Positions 7,319-17,383 are shown, numbered from the stretch's first letter. The stretch: DNA of 64,000 nucleotides from an uncultured Bacteroidia bacterium (GCA_902800045.1 CADCCZ010000001.1:1159346-1223345); one strand, 5' to 3'. Notes: a model not told the origin generated them from the letters alone. Made by a program: numbers and translations.

Positions 7319-10300
7319 ATGGTTAATTTCACGCACTTACACGTTCACTCTCACTACTCAGTACTCGATGGAATGTCGAAGGTTCCCGACTTGGTAAACA
7401 AGGCTATGAAAACCGGCATGTATGCACTCGCCCTTACCGACCATGGCAACATGTACGGTATAAAGGATTTTGTGGATACAGTCAAAGGTGTAAACGGAAA
7501 AACCAAGGACAAAATCAAGGAACAGGAGAAAATTCTTGCAAAAGAGGATGCCACCGAAGAGGAAAAAGCCAATGCTACCCAAAAGATTGAAGAACTGAAG
7601 AAACAGATTTTCAAGCCGATAATCGGAATTGAAGCCTACTGTGCACGCCGTGGCCTGAAGCTAAAGGACAAGGACTACCGCGAAGCTTCGCCCGAAACCG
7701 GAAAGATGAAAATCGTGGACAACAGCGGATACCATTTAATATTATTGGCAAAGAACAAAAAGGGATACCAGAACCTCTGCAAGCTTTCGTCGATTGCATT
7801 TATTGACGGCTACTATGGCTCGGCACGAATCGACAAGGAAGTCCTCGAGAAATACCACGAGGGAATAATCGCAAGTTCCGCCTGCCTCGGTGGAGAAATA
7901 CCGCAACTGATAATCGCTAACAAGCTCGACAAAGCCGAAGAATCGGTACTATGGTTCAAGCGTGTGTTCGGCGACGATTTCTACATAGAACTGCAGCGCC
8001 ACAAGACCGACAAGCCAGGCGGTGCACGCGACACCTACGAGAAACAATGTGCCGTAAACAAGGTGCTGGTGGAACTTGCCCGCAAACACGACATCAAGAT
8101 TATCGCCACCAACGATGTCCATTTCGTGGAGGAAGAACACGGCGAAGCCCACGAGCGACTCATCTGCCTCAGCACGCAGACCGAACTGAACGCACCCAAC
8201 CGAGGAATGGCTTACACCAAGCAGGAATGGCTAAAGTCGCCAGAAGAAATGGAAGCTATCTTCTCCGACCTGCCCGAAGCATTGGAAAACACAATGGAAA
8301 TCGCCGAGAAAGTTGAGGTTTACGACATCGACTCTGGTCCTATTATGCCGGCATTCCCTATTCCCGAAGATTTTGGCACAGAGGAAGAATATCGCCATAA
8401 ATTCACTCACGAAGACCTTTTCAACGAATTTACCCAAGACGAAAACGGCAACGTCGTGATGTCGCAGGAAGAAGCAGAGAAAAAAATCAAGAAAATTGGC
8501 GGTTACGAAAAGCTGTACCGAATTAAACTCGAAGCCGACTACCTTGCAAAATTGGCATGGGACGGCGCACACAAGCGTTACGGAGAAAATCTCACACAAG
8601 AACAAACCGACAGAATAAAATTCGAACTGCACATAATGAAGACTATGGGTTTCCCTGGCTACTTCCTTATTGTTCAAGATTATATACGCGGAGCAAGGGA
8701 AGAATTGGGCGTTTGGGTTGGTCCTGGCCGTGGTTCGGCTGCCGGTTCTGTTGTTGCATACTGCCTGCACATTACCGACCTCGACCCACTGAAGTACGAC
8801 CTTCTGTTCGAGCGTTTCCTAAACCCCGACCGTATATCATTGCCCGATATCGACGTTGACTTCGACGATGCAGGACGAGGAAAGGTACTCGACTGGGTAA
8901 CACACAAATACGGAGCAGAAAAGGTCGCCCACATCATAACCTACGGAACAATGGCAACCAAGTCGGCAATAGCCGATGTAGGTCGTGTACAGGGTGTGCC
9001 TCTTGAACGAGTCAACGAAATAAAGAAACTTATTCCCGACAAGTTCCCCGACAACATTAAAGACGAAAAAGGGAAAAATCCAAAGGTAAACCTAAAGAAC
9101 TGCATAAAGTATGTCCCTGAAATAAAACAGATTGTCGAAGGTGACGACTACAACGCAGCCACAATGATTGAATATGCCGAAGAACTCGAAGGCACTATCC
9201 GTCAGGTGGGAATACACGCCTGCGGATTCATCATCGGTGCCGACGACCTCAGCAAGTTCGCCCCTATCAGCACCATCGAGGACAAGGAGAGCGAAGGTCG
9301 CGTACCTGTAACCCAGTACGACGGACATGTCATCGAAAGCGTTGGACTTATAAAGATGGACTTCCTCGGACTAATTACCTTGTCAATAATGAAGGAAGCC
9401 GTCTCCAACATAAAGAAGACAAAAGGTATCGACTTCGACATCAACAGCATTCCAATCGACGACCCCGATACATTCAAGATATATTGTGCAGGCAAGACTG
9501 TCGCCATATTCCAGTTTGAATCGCCCGGAATGCAGAAACACCTCCGCGACCTGCAGCCAACAGTATTCGAGGACCTAATCGCTATGAATGCACTTTACCG
9601 TCCGGGACCAATGGCATACATACCGCAGTTCATTGCCCGCAAGCACGGCAAGGAACCTATTACATACGACATCCCCGTAATGGAGAAATACCTTAAGGAC
9701 ACCTACGGAATCACAGTATATCAGGAGCAGGTGATGTTGCTGTCGCGACTGCTTGCCGACTTCACCCGTGGCGAAAGCGATGCTCTACGTAAGGCTATGG
9801 GTAAGAAAAAGAAGGACATTGTTGATGCAATGAAGCCTAAGTTTATCGAAGGCGGAAAGAAAAACGGCCACGACCCGAAGATTCTGGAAAAGATATGGAG
9901 CGACTGGGAGAGTTTTGCATCTTACGCATTCAACAAGTCGCATGCTGCATGCTACGCCTGGGTTTCGTACCAGACAGCCTACCTCAAGGCACACTACCCT
10001 GCCGAATTCATGGCTGCCAACCTTACGCTCAACAAGGACGATATTACCGAAGTCACAAAATTGATGAGCGAGTGCAAGAGTATGAAGATTAACGTATTGT
10101 CGCCAGATATAAACGAAAGTGACCTCAACTTCACGGTAACGAAAAATGGCGACATCCGTTTCGGTCTCGGCGGTGTAAAAGGCGTTGGCGAAGGTGCCGT
10201 AATGGCAATAATCTCCGAGCGTGAAGCCAACGGACCATACAAGGACATTTTCGACTTCGTATCGCGAGTCAACCTACAGGCAGTAAACAAGAAGACAATC

Positions 10301-11230
10301 GAAGCATTGACTTTCGGCGGAACATTCGACAGTTTCGACTCGCCAACCAATCCCAATTCAACCTCACGCGACCAGATTGTATCGGATTTCGGTGAAAAAG
10401 GAGAAACATCGCTCGACATGCTTATAAAATTCGGTCGTTCGGTACAGCAGCAGAAAAACGACAACACGATGTCATTGTTCGGTGCGACATCGTCGTCGTT
10501 CTCGATAGCGTTTCCAAAGTTGCCACCGAGGATGGACAAGATGATATATATGCCTACGCTACTCAAAAACGAATATTCGGTGCTCGGCATATATCTGTCG
10601 TCGCACCCGCTCGACAAGTTCAAGTTTTTAATCAACAACACCAACATCACACACCTCGACATAGCCTCGAAAATAATCGAAGAAAAAAACGCAAAGACAA
10701 AATTCACAATCGTCGGCTATGTCACAAAAGCTTCAGAAAGAACGTCAAAAAACGGAAATCTATTTGGAGAATACACAATAATCGACTACTATGGAGAACT
10801 GAAATTTGCCCTGTTCGGGAAAGACTACACAGCATATAAGGCGGTCCTCAACGAAGGCTATTCTGTAATAATAGACGTTGAAATCAAAGAAAGGTTCGCC
10901 TTCAAGAGCGACAAGAAGCAGGACAACAAGGAAGTAAACCTGTCGGCCGTATACTCAGGCATAAGACTGCTGCAGGACATCGATATAAAATCGGTAAACC
11001 TGTATATGAACATCAACGATATCGACAGCAAATTCAGAGCCGATTTCTACGATGTAATAAACCGTTGCAGTGGAAAGACAGAACTATACCTCACGCTCAT
11101 ATCCAATTTCGACAACAAAGGCATAAAACTCGTATCGAGGAAAAATACGATAGATGCAAACATGGAAGAGTTTAGCAGATTTATTGCGTCTTATCCCAAT
11201 ATCATAAAAAAAGTAAATATAAAAATATAG
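7319..11230 (+). CDS. dnaE: DNA polymerase III subunit alpha
   Basis: This is the catalytic subunit of the replicative polymerase. The 1303-residue protein opens with a PHP domain (HLHVHSHYS at 7-15). The C-family palm follows: GPGRGSAAGS near 465, catalytic aspartates in PDIDVDFDD at 509-517, and the third acidic region later. Helix-hairpin-helix (about 890-960) and OB-fold (about 1080-1170) regions complete the DnaE1 order. It is somewhat longer than E. coli DnaE, partly because of a charged, helix-forming insertion at about 59-97 within the PHP domain (KIKEQEKILAKEDATEEEK). The start ATG is the only one that keeps the PHP motif intact. It stands alone as a transcription unit between the Fic cassette and the barrel/caspase pair. 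Confidence 0.96.
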   Translation: MVNFTHLHVHSHYSVLDGMSKVPDLVNKAMKTGMYALALTDHGNMYGIKDFVDTVKGVNGKTKDKIKEQEKILAKEDATEEEKANATQKIEELKKQIFKPIIGIEAYCARRGLKLKDKDYREASPETGKMKIVDNSGYHLILLAKNKKGYQNLCKLSSIAFIDGYYGSARIDKEVLEKYHEGIIASSACLGGEIPQLIIANKLDKAEESVLWFKRVFGDDFYIELQRHKTDKPGGARDTYEKQCAVNKVLVELARKHDIKIIATNDVHFVEEEHGEAHERLICLSTQTELNAPNRGMAYTKQEWLKSPEEMEAIFSDLPEALENTMEIAEKVEVYDIDSGPIMPAFPIPEDFGTEEEYRHKFTHEDLFNEFTQDENGNVVMSQEEAEKKIKKIGGYEKLYRIKLEADYLAKLAWDGAHKRYGENLTQEQTDRIKFELHIMKTMGFPGYFLIVQDYIRGAREELGVWVGPGRGSAAGSVVAYCLHITDLDPLKYDLLFERFLNPDRISLPDIDVDFDDAGRGKVLDWVTHKYGAEKVAHIITYGTMATKSAIADVGRVQGVPLERVNEIKKLIPDKFPDNIKDEKGKNPKVNLKNCIKYVPEIKQIVEGDDYNAATMIEYAEELEGTIRQVGIHACGFIIGADDLSKFAPISTIEDKESEGRVPVTQYDGHVIESVGLIKMDFLGLITLSIMKEAVSNIKKTKGIDFDINSIPIDDPDTFKIYCAGKTVAIFQFESPGMQKHLRDLQPTVFEDLIAMNALYRPGPMAYIPQFIARKHGKEPITYDIPVMEKYLKDTYGITVYQEQVMLLSRLLADFTRGESDALRKAMGKKKKDIVDAMKPKFIEGGKKNGHDPKILEKIWSDWESFASYAFNKSHAACYAWVSYQTAYLKAHYPAEFMAANLTLNKDDITEVTKLMSECKSMKINVLSPDINESDLNFTVTKNGDIRFGLGGVKGVGEGAVMAIISEREANGPYKDIFDFVSRVNLQAVNKKTIEALTFGGTFDSFDSPTNPNSTSRDQIVSDFGEKGETSLDMLIKFGRSVQQQKNDNTMSLFGATSSSFSIAFPKLPPRMDKMIYMPTLLKNEYSVLGIYLSSHPLDKFKFLINNTNITHLDIASKIIEEKNAKTKFTIVGYVTKASERTSKNGNLFGEYTIIDYYGELKFALFGKDYTAYKAVLNEGYSVIIDVEIKERFAFKSDKKQDNKEVNLSAVYSGIRLLQDIDIKSVNLYMNINDIDSKFRADFYDVINRCSGKTELYLTLISNFDNKGIKLVSRKNTIDANMEEFSRFIASYPNIIKKVNIKI

Positions 11231-11248
11231 TATTACATAAAAAAATGT

Positions 11249-11256
11249 TAACTTTG
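11249..11256 (+). promoter_or_regulatory. Promoter for the barrel/caspase gene pair
   Basis: TAACTTTG matches TAnnTTTG and ends 26 bases before the ATG at 11283. It sits just after the dnaE stop, so the pair is likely transcribed separately from dnaE. Confidence 0.6.
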
Positions 11257-11282
11257 CGTAAAATTTCAGAACTCTGATATTT

Positions 11283-12056
11283 ATGAGAAGATTTATTGGA
11301 CTCTTAATCATACTGTTACCGTTAACAGTATTTTCACAAAAAATGGTGAACGGCTTCGGCGTGGAAGTATTTCTTGGAAAATCATACACATCGCCGGATA
11401 TTATGAAATTCAACTACTCGAGCGGAACATACCAATGTAACATGTCGGGAGCATCAAATGTTTTCGGCGGTACACTATATTTTCCATTCGACATGGGTAT
11501 AAAACGGAATCGTGTCATAATTGCTCCTGGTCTCGAATACAGGTCGTGCATGCTTAACATGGAACCTAACAAGGACATAATTGCTAGCGACGGTTCGATA
11601 AAGGAAGGTATTGGTCTCAAGTTGATATCGTACACGCCATTAGTTCAGGTGCTGTACAGACCGCATTTCTACCTCGGTCCGATACACATGTCGTTTACTG
11701 TCGGTGCAAATTTCAAGTACATTGCATACAAAACATTGGAAATATGTGACAAGGAAAATGCAACACTTGTAGCATACAACAAATTAAGCACTGCAAGCGA
11801 TGTCGACTACATCGATTTTGGAAGCAACGTTGCAGCACAACGTCTGCGCGACCTCAAATTCCATATCGATCCACGTCTGGGCTTCGACTTCTACATCCAG
11901 AATTCGTTCATGATATCGTTGTTTGCCATTGTTCCTGATGTCCAGAGCGTTATCAGCACCAAGTCTATAAAGCTCGAATTTGGAGCAGGCGTCACATACC
12001 TGATAAGAACTAATAAAATAACAGAAGCAAAGATTTTACAACAATATAAAAAGTAA
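11283..12056 (+). CDS. Secreted protein of unknown function, possibly an outer-membrane beta-barrel
   Basis: The 257-residue product has a clear signal peptide (MRRFIGLLIILLPLTVFSQ, about 1-19). The rest alternates short hydrophobic strands with glycine- and tyrosine-rich turns (GGTLYFPFDMG, GLEYRS, GANFKYI, GFDFYIQNSFMISLF) and ends near a strand GAGVTYLIR, as seen in small outer-membrane barrels. I do not recognise a named family. Its stop codon overlaps the next start (TAATG at 12054-12058), so the two genes are translationally coupled and their products probably work together at the cell envelope. Confidence 0.75.
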   Translation: MRRFIGLLIILLPLTVFSQKMVNGFGVEVFLGKSYTSPDIMKFNYSSGTYQCNMSGASNVFGGTLYFPFDMGIKRNRVIIAPGLEYRSCMLNMEPNKDIIASDGSIKEGIGLKLISYTPLVQVLYRPHFYLGPIHMSFTVGANFKYIAYKTLEICDKENATLVAYNKLSTASDVDYIDFGSNVAAQRLRDLKFHIDPRLGFDFYIQNSFMISLFAIVPDVQSVISTKSIKLEFGAGVTYLIRTNKITEAKILQQYKK

Positions 12057-15000
12057 TGGCTATGAGGAATTTGTTATTAATATCAATATTTGCTGTTTTC
12101 TGCATATCGGCCAATATAAACGCTCAGGATGTAGTTCCTGTAATACAGTCGGGACATTCGGGCAGCATCATGTTTGTTGAATGGGACAACACCGGACGCT
12201 ACATCGCAAGCGCCGACGACAACAACGAAATCATTATCTACGACATAATTGCTGGTAAAGTATTCTTCAGGACAAAATTCCCTGGCATAAAACTCGTTAC
12301 TGGAATAAAATTCTTCGAGGACGGCAAACTTTACGCAAGCAATACCGACTATGCAATATGCTTCGACCCACAGACATTGCAAACCACCGATGCTCCTCAC
12401 GGAGTTCCACCAAAGAAAATGTCGCCCAACTTCAAGGTAAGAAGTTCTGCTCTCAAGAAAGTCGGAGGTGCCACTACCCTTTTCAACCGTAGCGCATACA
12501 CCAAGTTTACGTACGTTGCCGAATCGGAAGACCATAAATATATAATTGCCGGTGACGAAAACGGCGGTCTGTATTTCTGCAACACCAACCTCGCCCTTCA
12601 GAAATTCGAAAACATCCATAGTTTGCCAATCAACGACATCTCGTTCTCGAAGGAAGGTAACATGGTTGCCGTTGCTTCGGCAGACCGCTCTGTAAGTATC
12701 TGGCGCCTCCCATCATACAAGATGGAAAAGCGTTTCGTACCGAGAAGCTTCAACATTTCGGCTTTGGCATCGAGCAAGGACAACAAATCGTTTGCTTTTG
12801 GCGACGAATTGGGATATTCATATAGAATTACATTCGCTATCGACAAACTTATATGCGACGCCGTTGATACTCACGATGGTCAGATAAACGACATACAGTT
12901 ATCAGCCAACAACAACGTTGCAGTTACCGCAGGTAGCGACAACTCGGCAACCGTAGTCGACTTCGAAAACAAGTGCGTACTGCAGAAATTCAAAGCTCAG
13001 AGCAGCTCTGGCAAAGTTAAGCAGGTTTTCGACATCAAGGCAATCCAGGAACAGGCTTTGAAAGGCAACGATGTTAAGGACAATATGTACGACGAAAACG
13101 TATATTCGGTTGCAGTTAGCAACGACGGCAAATACATAGCATACTCGGCCGGAAAATGGGGCTTGAACGATCCTGTGCTCAAATTTGCTAACATTTCGTC
13201 GCTCAACATTCTGGAAGAGAAAGATAAACGTTCGCCAAAGAAAGGTATTTCGCAAGGAATGGCAGTAGCAAACAACATGCACATATTTAAACAACTCTGC
13301 TTCGACACGACAAATGTTCTTTACGGTATTGGCGAAGAAGACAGAAAGATATACAAATACAAGCCAACAATTGCTGGTTTCGGCGTAGGTACCGAGTGTG
13401 AAATGAACATGCTTACCGAAAATGCAAATCTCGACAACACTTTGCTTGTCCGTCAGAAAGACGAACCTACAATGAACGACTACTACCTTATAAAGATAGA
13501 CCCGTCGACTGGCGACGTTTACAAGTGCAAGGGCTACGAAATAGAACGTCTTGGCAAGGACGGCAAGAACGTAACCTACAAGGGACAATACGGATTCATC
13601 AACGACTTCATCCTTTTGAAAGGACAACAGTTTCTTATTGCATCGGCAAAAGACGCTTCGCTTAACATCTACGACCTCATGTCGGGAAAAAAATTGTTGA
13701 GCATCTACGTTGTCGATGGCGGTAAACTTATCTACGTAACTCCCGAACACTACTACATGGCAACTGGCGACGCTATAACAGGCCTCGGTTACTATCACGA
13801 AGGTAAGATTTATCCTGCAGAACAGTTCGACCTTAGGTTCAACCGTCCTGACCTTGTACTGAAATCGCTCGACATATTCGACAACGAAATCATAGCAATG
13901 TACAAGTCGGCATACAACAAGCGTATCCAGAAACTCGGATTTACCGAAAGCATGCTGAACGGTGAACTCGAACTTCCGGAGATAAAGATTATGAATCTCA
14001 ACGAAATACAGCTCACAACCCACCAGCCGACAACATATATGAAATTGTCGATGAAGGATGCTAACTACAATCTCAACCGACTCAACGTATATGTAAACGA
14101 CGTTCCTGTTTACGGCACAAACGGCATGGATTTGAGCGACAGATATTCGCGTGAAACTATTGTAAACATTGAGATTCCGCTGTCGTCTGACAGAAACGTA
14201 ATACAGCTCTCGTGCACAAACGAAAAAGGTATGGAATCGCTAAAGGAAGAAATTGAAGTCTTCTACGACAATCCTAACAAGAAGAAAAAGCCTACGCTTT
14301 ATCTGATTTCTCTGGCTGTAGCAGAATACGAGCAGTCGGAATACAACCTGCGCTACACCATCAACGATGGTCGCGGATTTGTAAAGTTGTTCAGCGAACA
14401 TGCCGACAAGTTCGACCATGTTGTTGTAGATTCGTTGTACAACAGCAACTGTACAAAGGCCAACTTCCTTGCTCTTAAGGAGAAACTCATGAAAACCAAT
14501 GTCGACGACTATGTATATCTGCACATTGCAGGCCACGGTTTGCTCGACGACGACCTCAACTGGTACTTTGCAACTCAAAACATCGATTTCTTCGACCCAT
14601 CGGTAAACGGACTTAAGTACGAAGAGATTGAAAGTGTACTTGATGGCATTCCCGCTCGTAACAAATTGTTCCTTATGGATGCCTGCCACTCTGGCGAAGT
14701 CGATAAGGAAGACGGTGTAAATATTGCAGAAAAGGCCGAAGGCGACGAAACCCGTGGTGCCGTAACGGTAAACAAGCGTAAAAAGACAAAGAACAGCCTT
14801 GGCAACTCGTTCGAACTTATGCGTCTGCTCTTCAGCGACCTCAAGAAGGGAACGGGAACTGTTGTAATTTCTGCTGCATCGGGTGGCGGTTACGCATTGG
14901 AAAATGAATCAATTGAAAATGGTATCTTCACCTACTGCCTCATGGACGCATTCAAGAAGAACAAAGCCGACAAGAACAAGGACAAGTCGATTTCTGTTTC

Positions 15001-15106
15001 TGAATTGCGTAGCTTCATATTCGATGGCGTAAAGAAGATGAGTGAAGGAAAGCAGCAGCCGACCTCACGACAAGAGAACCTGCAGAACGACTTTAGCGTT
15101 AAATAA
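12056..15106 (+). CDS. Exported WD40-repeat protein with C-terminal caspase-like (C14) peptidase domain
   Basis: The 1016-residue product has a signal peptide (about 1-24, ending INAQ), a WD40-type propeller over about 30-620 (blades such as SGSIMFVEWDNTGRYIASADD and NDISFSKEGNMVAVASADR), a linker with an Ig-like stretch (about 655-740), and a C14 caspase-like domain at about 755-1016. The catalytic dyad is intact: His827 in HIAGHG and Cys877 in DACHSGE. Caspase-like peptidases of bacteria usually cut after basic or acidic residues; the substrate here is unknown. Export would put the peptidase in the periplasm or at the surface, unlike cytoplasmic caspases of cell-suicide systems. No T9SS tail is present. 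It is coupled to the upstream barrel-like gene by a one-base overlap, and a terminator follows at 15108-15135. Confidence 0.88.
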   Translation: MAMRNLLLISIFAVFCISANINAQDVVPVIQSGHSGSIMFVEWDNTGRYIASADDNNEIIIYDIIAGKVFFRTKFPGIKLVTGIKFFEDGKLYASNTDYAICFDPQTLQTTDAPHGVPPKKMSPNFKVRSSALKKVGGATTLFNRSAYTKFTYVAESEDHKYIIAGDENGGLYFCNTNLALQKFENIHSLPINDISFSKEGNMVAVASADRSVSIWRLPSYKMEKRFVPRSFNISALASSKDNKSFAFGDELGYSYRITFAIDKLICDAVDTHDGQINDIQLSANNNVAVTAGSDNSATVVDFENKCVLQKFKAQSSSGKVKQVFDIKAIQEQALKGNDVKDNMYDENVYSVAVSNDGKYIAYSAGKWGLNDPVLKFANISSLNILEEKDKRSPKKGISQGMAVANNMHIFKQLCFDTTNVLYGIGEEDRKIYKYKPTIAGFGVGTECEMNMLTENANLDNTLLVRQKDEPTMNDYYLIKIDPSTGDVYKCKGYEIERLGKDGKNVTYKGQYGFINDFILLKGQQFLIASAKDASLNIYDLMSGKKLLSIYVVDGGKLIYVTPEHYYMATGDAITGLGYYHEGKIYPAEQFDLRFNRPDLVLKSLDIFDNEIIAMYKSAYNKRIQKLGFTESMLNGELELPEIKIMNLNEIQLTTHQPTTYMKLSMKDANYNLNRLNVYVNDVPVYGTNGMDLSDRYSRETIVNIEIPLSSDRNVIQLSCTNEKGMESLKEEIEVFYDNPNKKKKPTLYLISLAVAEYEQSEYNLRYTINDGRGFVKLFSEHADKFDHVVVDSLYNSNCTKANFLALKEKLMKTNVDDYVYLHIAGHGLLDDDLNWYFATQNIDFFDPSVNGLKYEEIESVLDGIPARNKLFLMDACHSGEVDKEDGVNIAEKAEGDETRGAVTVNKRKKTKNSLGNSFELMRLLFSDLKKGTGTVVISAASGGGYALENESIENGIFTYCLMDAFKKNKADKNKDKSISVSELRSFIFDGVKKMSEGKQQPTSRQENLQNDFSVK

Positions 15107-15107
15107 G

Positions 15108-15135
15108 AAAAAGGAGGCTTTCGCCTCCTTTTTTA
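15108..15135 (+). terminator. Terminator after the caspase gene
   Basis: AAGGAGG and CCTCCTT pair around CTTTCG and are followed by TTTTT. It closes the barrel/caspase unit. Confidence 0.85.
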
Positions 15136-15213
15136 TTTTCTGTTTGTCATAAATGGCAACGATATAGCAAATAATAATATGCTTAGGAATGCCTTAATGT
15201 ATAAATTATAAAC

Positions 15214-15740
15214 TCATTCCATATCAATCACTATGCTTGATTGAGGAAATAAAAAATAATCTTGAATTTCAAACTTCAGAAATTCCTCAACATCCTTTCT
15301 TTTTAATAACACTACTCTATCTTTATATAAGTCCATATTAGTGTCTGTTTTTATAAACATATACGTAAACTCTCGTCCTGGTAATATGTTTTTCAATAAC
15401 GAATAATCGATAATCGGACGCCATCCTCCTTCAAATACAATATTTTCACACATGAGATTAAAAAGGCTAAAATCGTAATGCGGTTTATGATGAAAAAAAT
15501 AGTCAGTAATTTTCTGATCATTTGTTCTGTCGCCACGCTATTTTTTGTTATCCAAGTAATATATTCTTCATCCGTATTATTTATTATGTTAATATATCCC
15601 CATATCTCATACTCATTTGTTTTATTGTTGAATATCTCAACAGAAGCGGTATCAATTATAATTATAGAATCTTCTTGCGAGGAAACCAAACACGGCAACA
15701 ATGTGGCAATTATGAATAATATATTTCGGAGTCCCTTCAT
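15214..15740 (-). pseudogene. Frameshifted gene for a small secreted protein of unknown function
   Basis: Read leftward from the ATG at 15740, the frame gives a signal peptide (MKGLRNILFIIATLLPCLVSSQ) and a soluble domain, then loses sense after RKLLTIFF. Moving by one base in the seven-T run (seven A on the plus strand, about 15492-15498) restores a second good frame that runs through CENIVFEGGW to a stop at 15214. Joined, the two parts give about 175 residues. So this is either a recently broken gene, a sequencing error in a homopolymer, or a slippage site that switches the gene on and off. I do not recognise the family. Confidence 0.7.
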
Positions 15741-15859
15741 AGGGACAAAGATATATTTTTTTGGGGATTCTATATACATGTTGACTAATAAATATTCTTA
15801 GTCATTACGTAAGATTCACGGCATATATATATCAAACATTATTCCCCACTCATTTTTCA

Positions 15860-16495
15860 TCAGAAAAACGGATTATTCTCGACCTCATAGCCTATCGTGG
15901 TACTGCCGCCATGTCCGGGCAAAGCCTGACAATTGGCAGGCAAGGTAAACAATTTCTCGGATATGCTCTTTATAAGCTGAGCATAACTTCCCCCTGGCAA
16001 ATCGGTACGCCCTATCCCACCGCAAAACAAAGCATCGCCACAAACAACAAAATTTCCATCCTCGGAATACAAAGCAACACTTCCCTGCGAATGTCCAGGA
16101 ACTTCAAGCACTTTCAACGATGAATTTCCAAAACTTATAATGTCTCCATCGGAAATGTTCTTGTCGGGCAACGACTGTGGATTCATACGAAAACCAAACA
16201 TAGCAGCTTCCCTGCCGACATTCGCAATCAGGTCATTATCCTTGAAATTTGCCAGCACTGGCACCTTATACTCGGCCTTGAGCCTGTCGTTGCCACAAAT
16301 ATGATCAAGGTGTCCGTGTGTGTTGACAATATATTTTATCTTCAACTTGCGGGTTTCTACAAAATTCTTCAAAGCCAGCATTTCGCGGTCGGAATTCACA
16401 GCACCATCAATTATTACGGCTTCTCCAGTCTCATCGGAAACTATATATGCATTTACACCAAACGCATTGAAAACAAATGTATTATACTCAATCAT
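15860..16495 (-). CDS. MBL-fold metallohydrolase (glyoxalase II-like)
   Basis: The 211-residue protein has the metallo-beta-lactamase zinc motif THGHLDH (His60, His62, Asp64, His65), a later metal histidine in PGHSQGS, and the bridging aspartate in CGDALF. Length and motif spacing match the short YcbL-type hydrolases that act on thioesters such as hydroxyacyl-glutathione or related conjugates; the true substrate cannot be read from sequence. The ATG at 16495 is five bases past the stop of the upstream acyltransferase gene, so it is the last gene of a four-gene leftward operon (19211 to 15860). Confidence 0.85.
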   Translation of the reverse strand: MIEYNTFVFNAFGVNAYIVSDETGEAVIIDGAVNSDREMLALKNFVETRKLKIKYIVNTHGHLDHICGNDRLKAEYKVPVLANFKDNDLIANVGREAAMFGFRMNPQSLPDKNISDGDIISFGNSSLKVLEVPGHSQGSVALYSEDGNFVVCGDALFCGGIGRTDLPGGSYAQLIKSISEKLFTLPANCQALPGHGGSTTIGYEVENNPFF

Positions 16496-16500
16496 AAATA

Positions 16501-17379
16501 TTATTCCTTATTTCGTGAATGCTTCCACCGCCTATGCGACCAGAGCCAAAACTCGGGACACTCCAGAATATCCTTCTCGAGACGCGAAAAATACAATTTA
16601 GTTATTTCGCCCTGCTCGTACTGCTGAGGATTATCTATCAATTTCTCGAAAGTCAATTTATAATGTCCGCGACGAGGCTTCGAAATTTTCATGTACAATG
16701 CAGGCATATTCATTTTGCGAGCATAAGCTTCTGGGCCATGAATGCAGGCTGTATCGTGATGAAGAAAATCGAGCCAAATAGCACGCTCCACATTAGACGG
16801 ACTCTGGTCGGCTGCCATAATCACGCCGAACGGACCATTGCCGATGCTCCCATCGAACACCGACTTGGTCTGCTGTACCGCAACCATCTTCATGCCGAAC
16901 CTGCCACGCCTCGTCACACCGTACTTCTCCGAGTACTTATTAGTCAACGGCAAATACAATGCCACAGTCTGGTGCTTGATGGCCATGTCGGTAGCCAGCA
17001 TACCATATTCCCAGTTACCGTAGTGACTCGTAAGCAGCAGTACCGACTGACCACGGTCGAAATATTCGTTTGGAATTTCGACATTCTCGACTACGTAGCG
17101 CTTCTGTATCTGCTTGCGCGAAATTGTCATCGCCTTTATGGCTTCCAAAGTCACATCTGCCAAATGATGGTAGAATTTCTTGGTAAGCACCTTGATTTCT
17201 GCATCGCTCTTTTCGGGGAACGACTTCCGCAGATTGTCTATCACAACCTTCTTGCGATAGCCAGCTACATAATAAATAATGAAGTAGAATACGTCCGCCC
17301 AGAAGTAAACCATAAAAAAAGGCGTTATCCTCGAACAAGCAACGAGGAATCGGAACGATATGTATTCCAAGAACTTCAT
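16501..17379 (-). CDS. Lysophospholipid/lipid A acyltransferase family protein (LpxL/HtrB-like)
   Basis: The 292-residue protein carries the acyltransferase signature HYGNWE (His119 to Glu124, an HX4E motif) and a second block AADQSP near 190, as in LpxL/LpxM enzymes that place a secondary acyl chain on lipid A from acyl-ACP. A hydrophobic N-terminal helix (about 10-40) would hold it to the inner membrane. In Bacteroidota the same family includes other lipid acyltransferases, so lipid A is the most likely but not the only possible substrate. It is four bases downstream of rpe in the operon. Confidence 0.85.
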   Translation of the reverse strand: MKFLEYISFRFLVACSRITPFFMVYFWADVFYFIIYYVAGYRKKVVIDNLRKSFPEKSDAEIKVLTKKFYHHLADVTLEAIKAMTISRKQIQKRYVVENVEIPNEYFDRGQSVLLLTSHYGNWEYGMLATDMAIKHQTVALYLPLTNKYSEKYGVTRRGRFGMKMVAVQQTKSVFDGSIGNGPFGVIMAADQSPSNVERAIWLDFLHHDTACIHGPEAYARKMNMPALYMKISKPRRGHYKLTFEKLIDNPQQYEQGEITKLYFSRLEKDILECPEFWLWSHRRWKHSRNKE

Positions 17380-17383
17380 ATAA

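Noticed and set aside
12902..14023. Antisense ORF of 373 codons within the WD40-caspase gene
   Set aside because: Opposite-strand shadow with low-complexity translation; the plus-strand protein is clear.
12056..15106. CHAT-type or gasdermin-associated defence protease
   Set aside because: The protein has an export signal and no gasdermin-like or other defence gene lies next to it.
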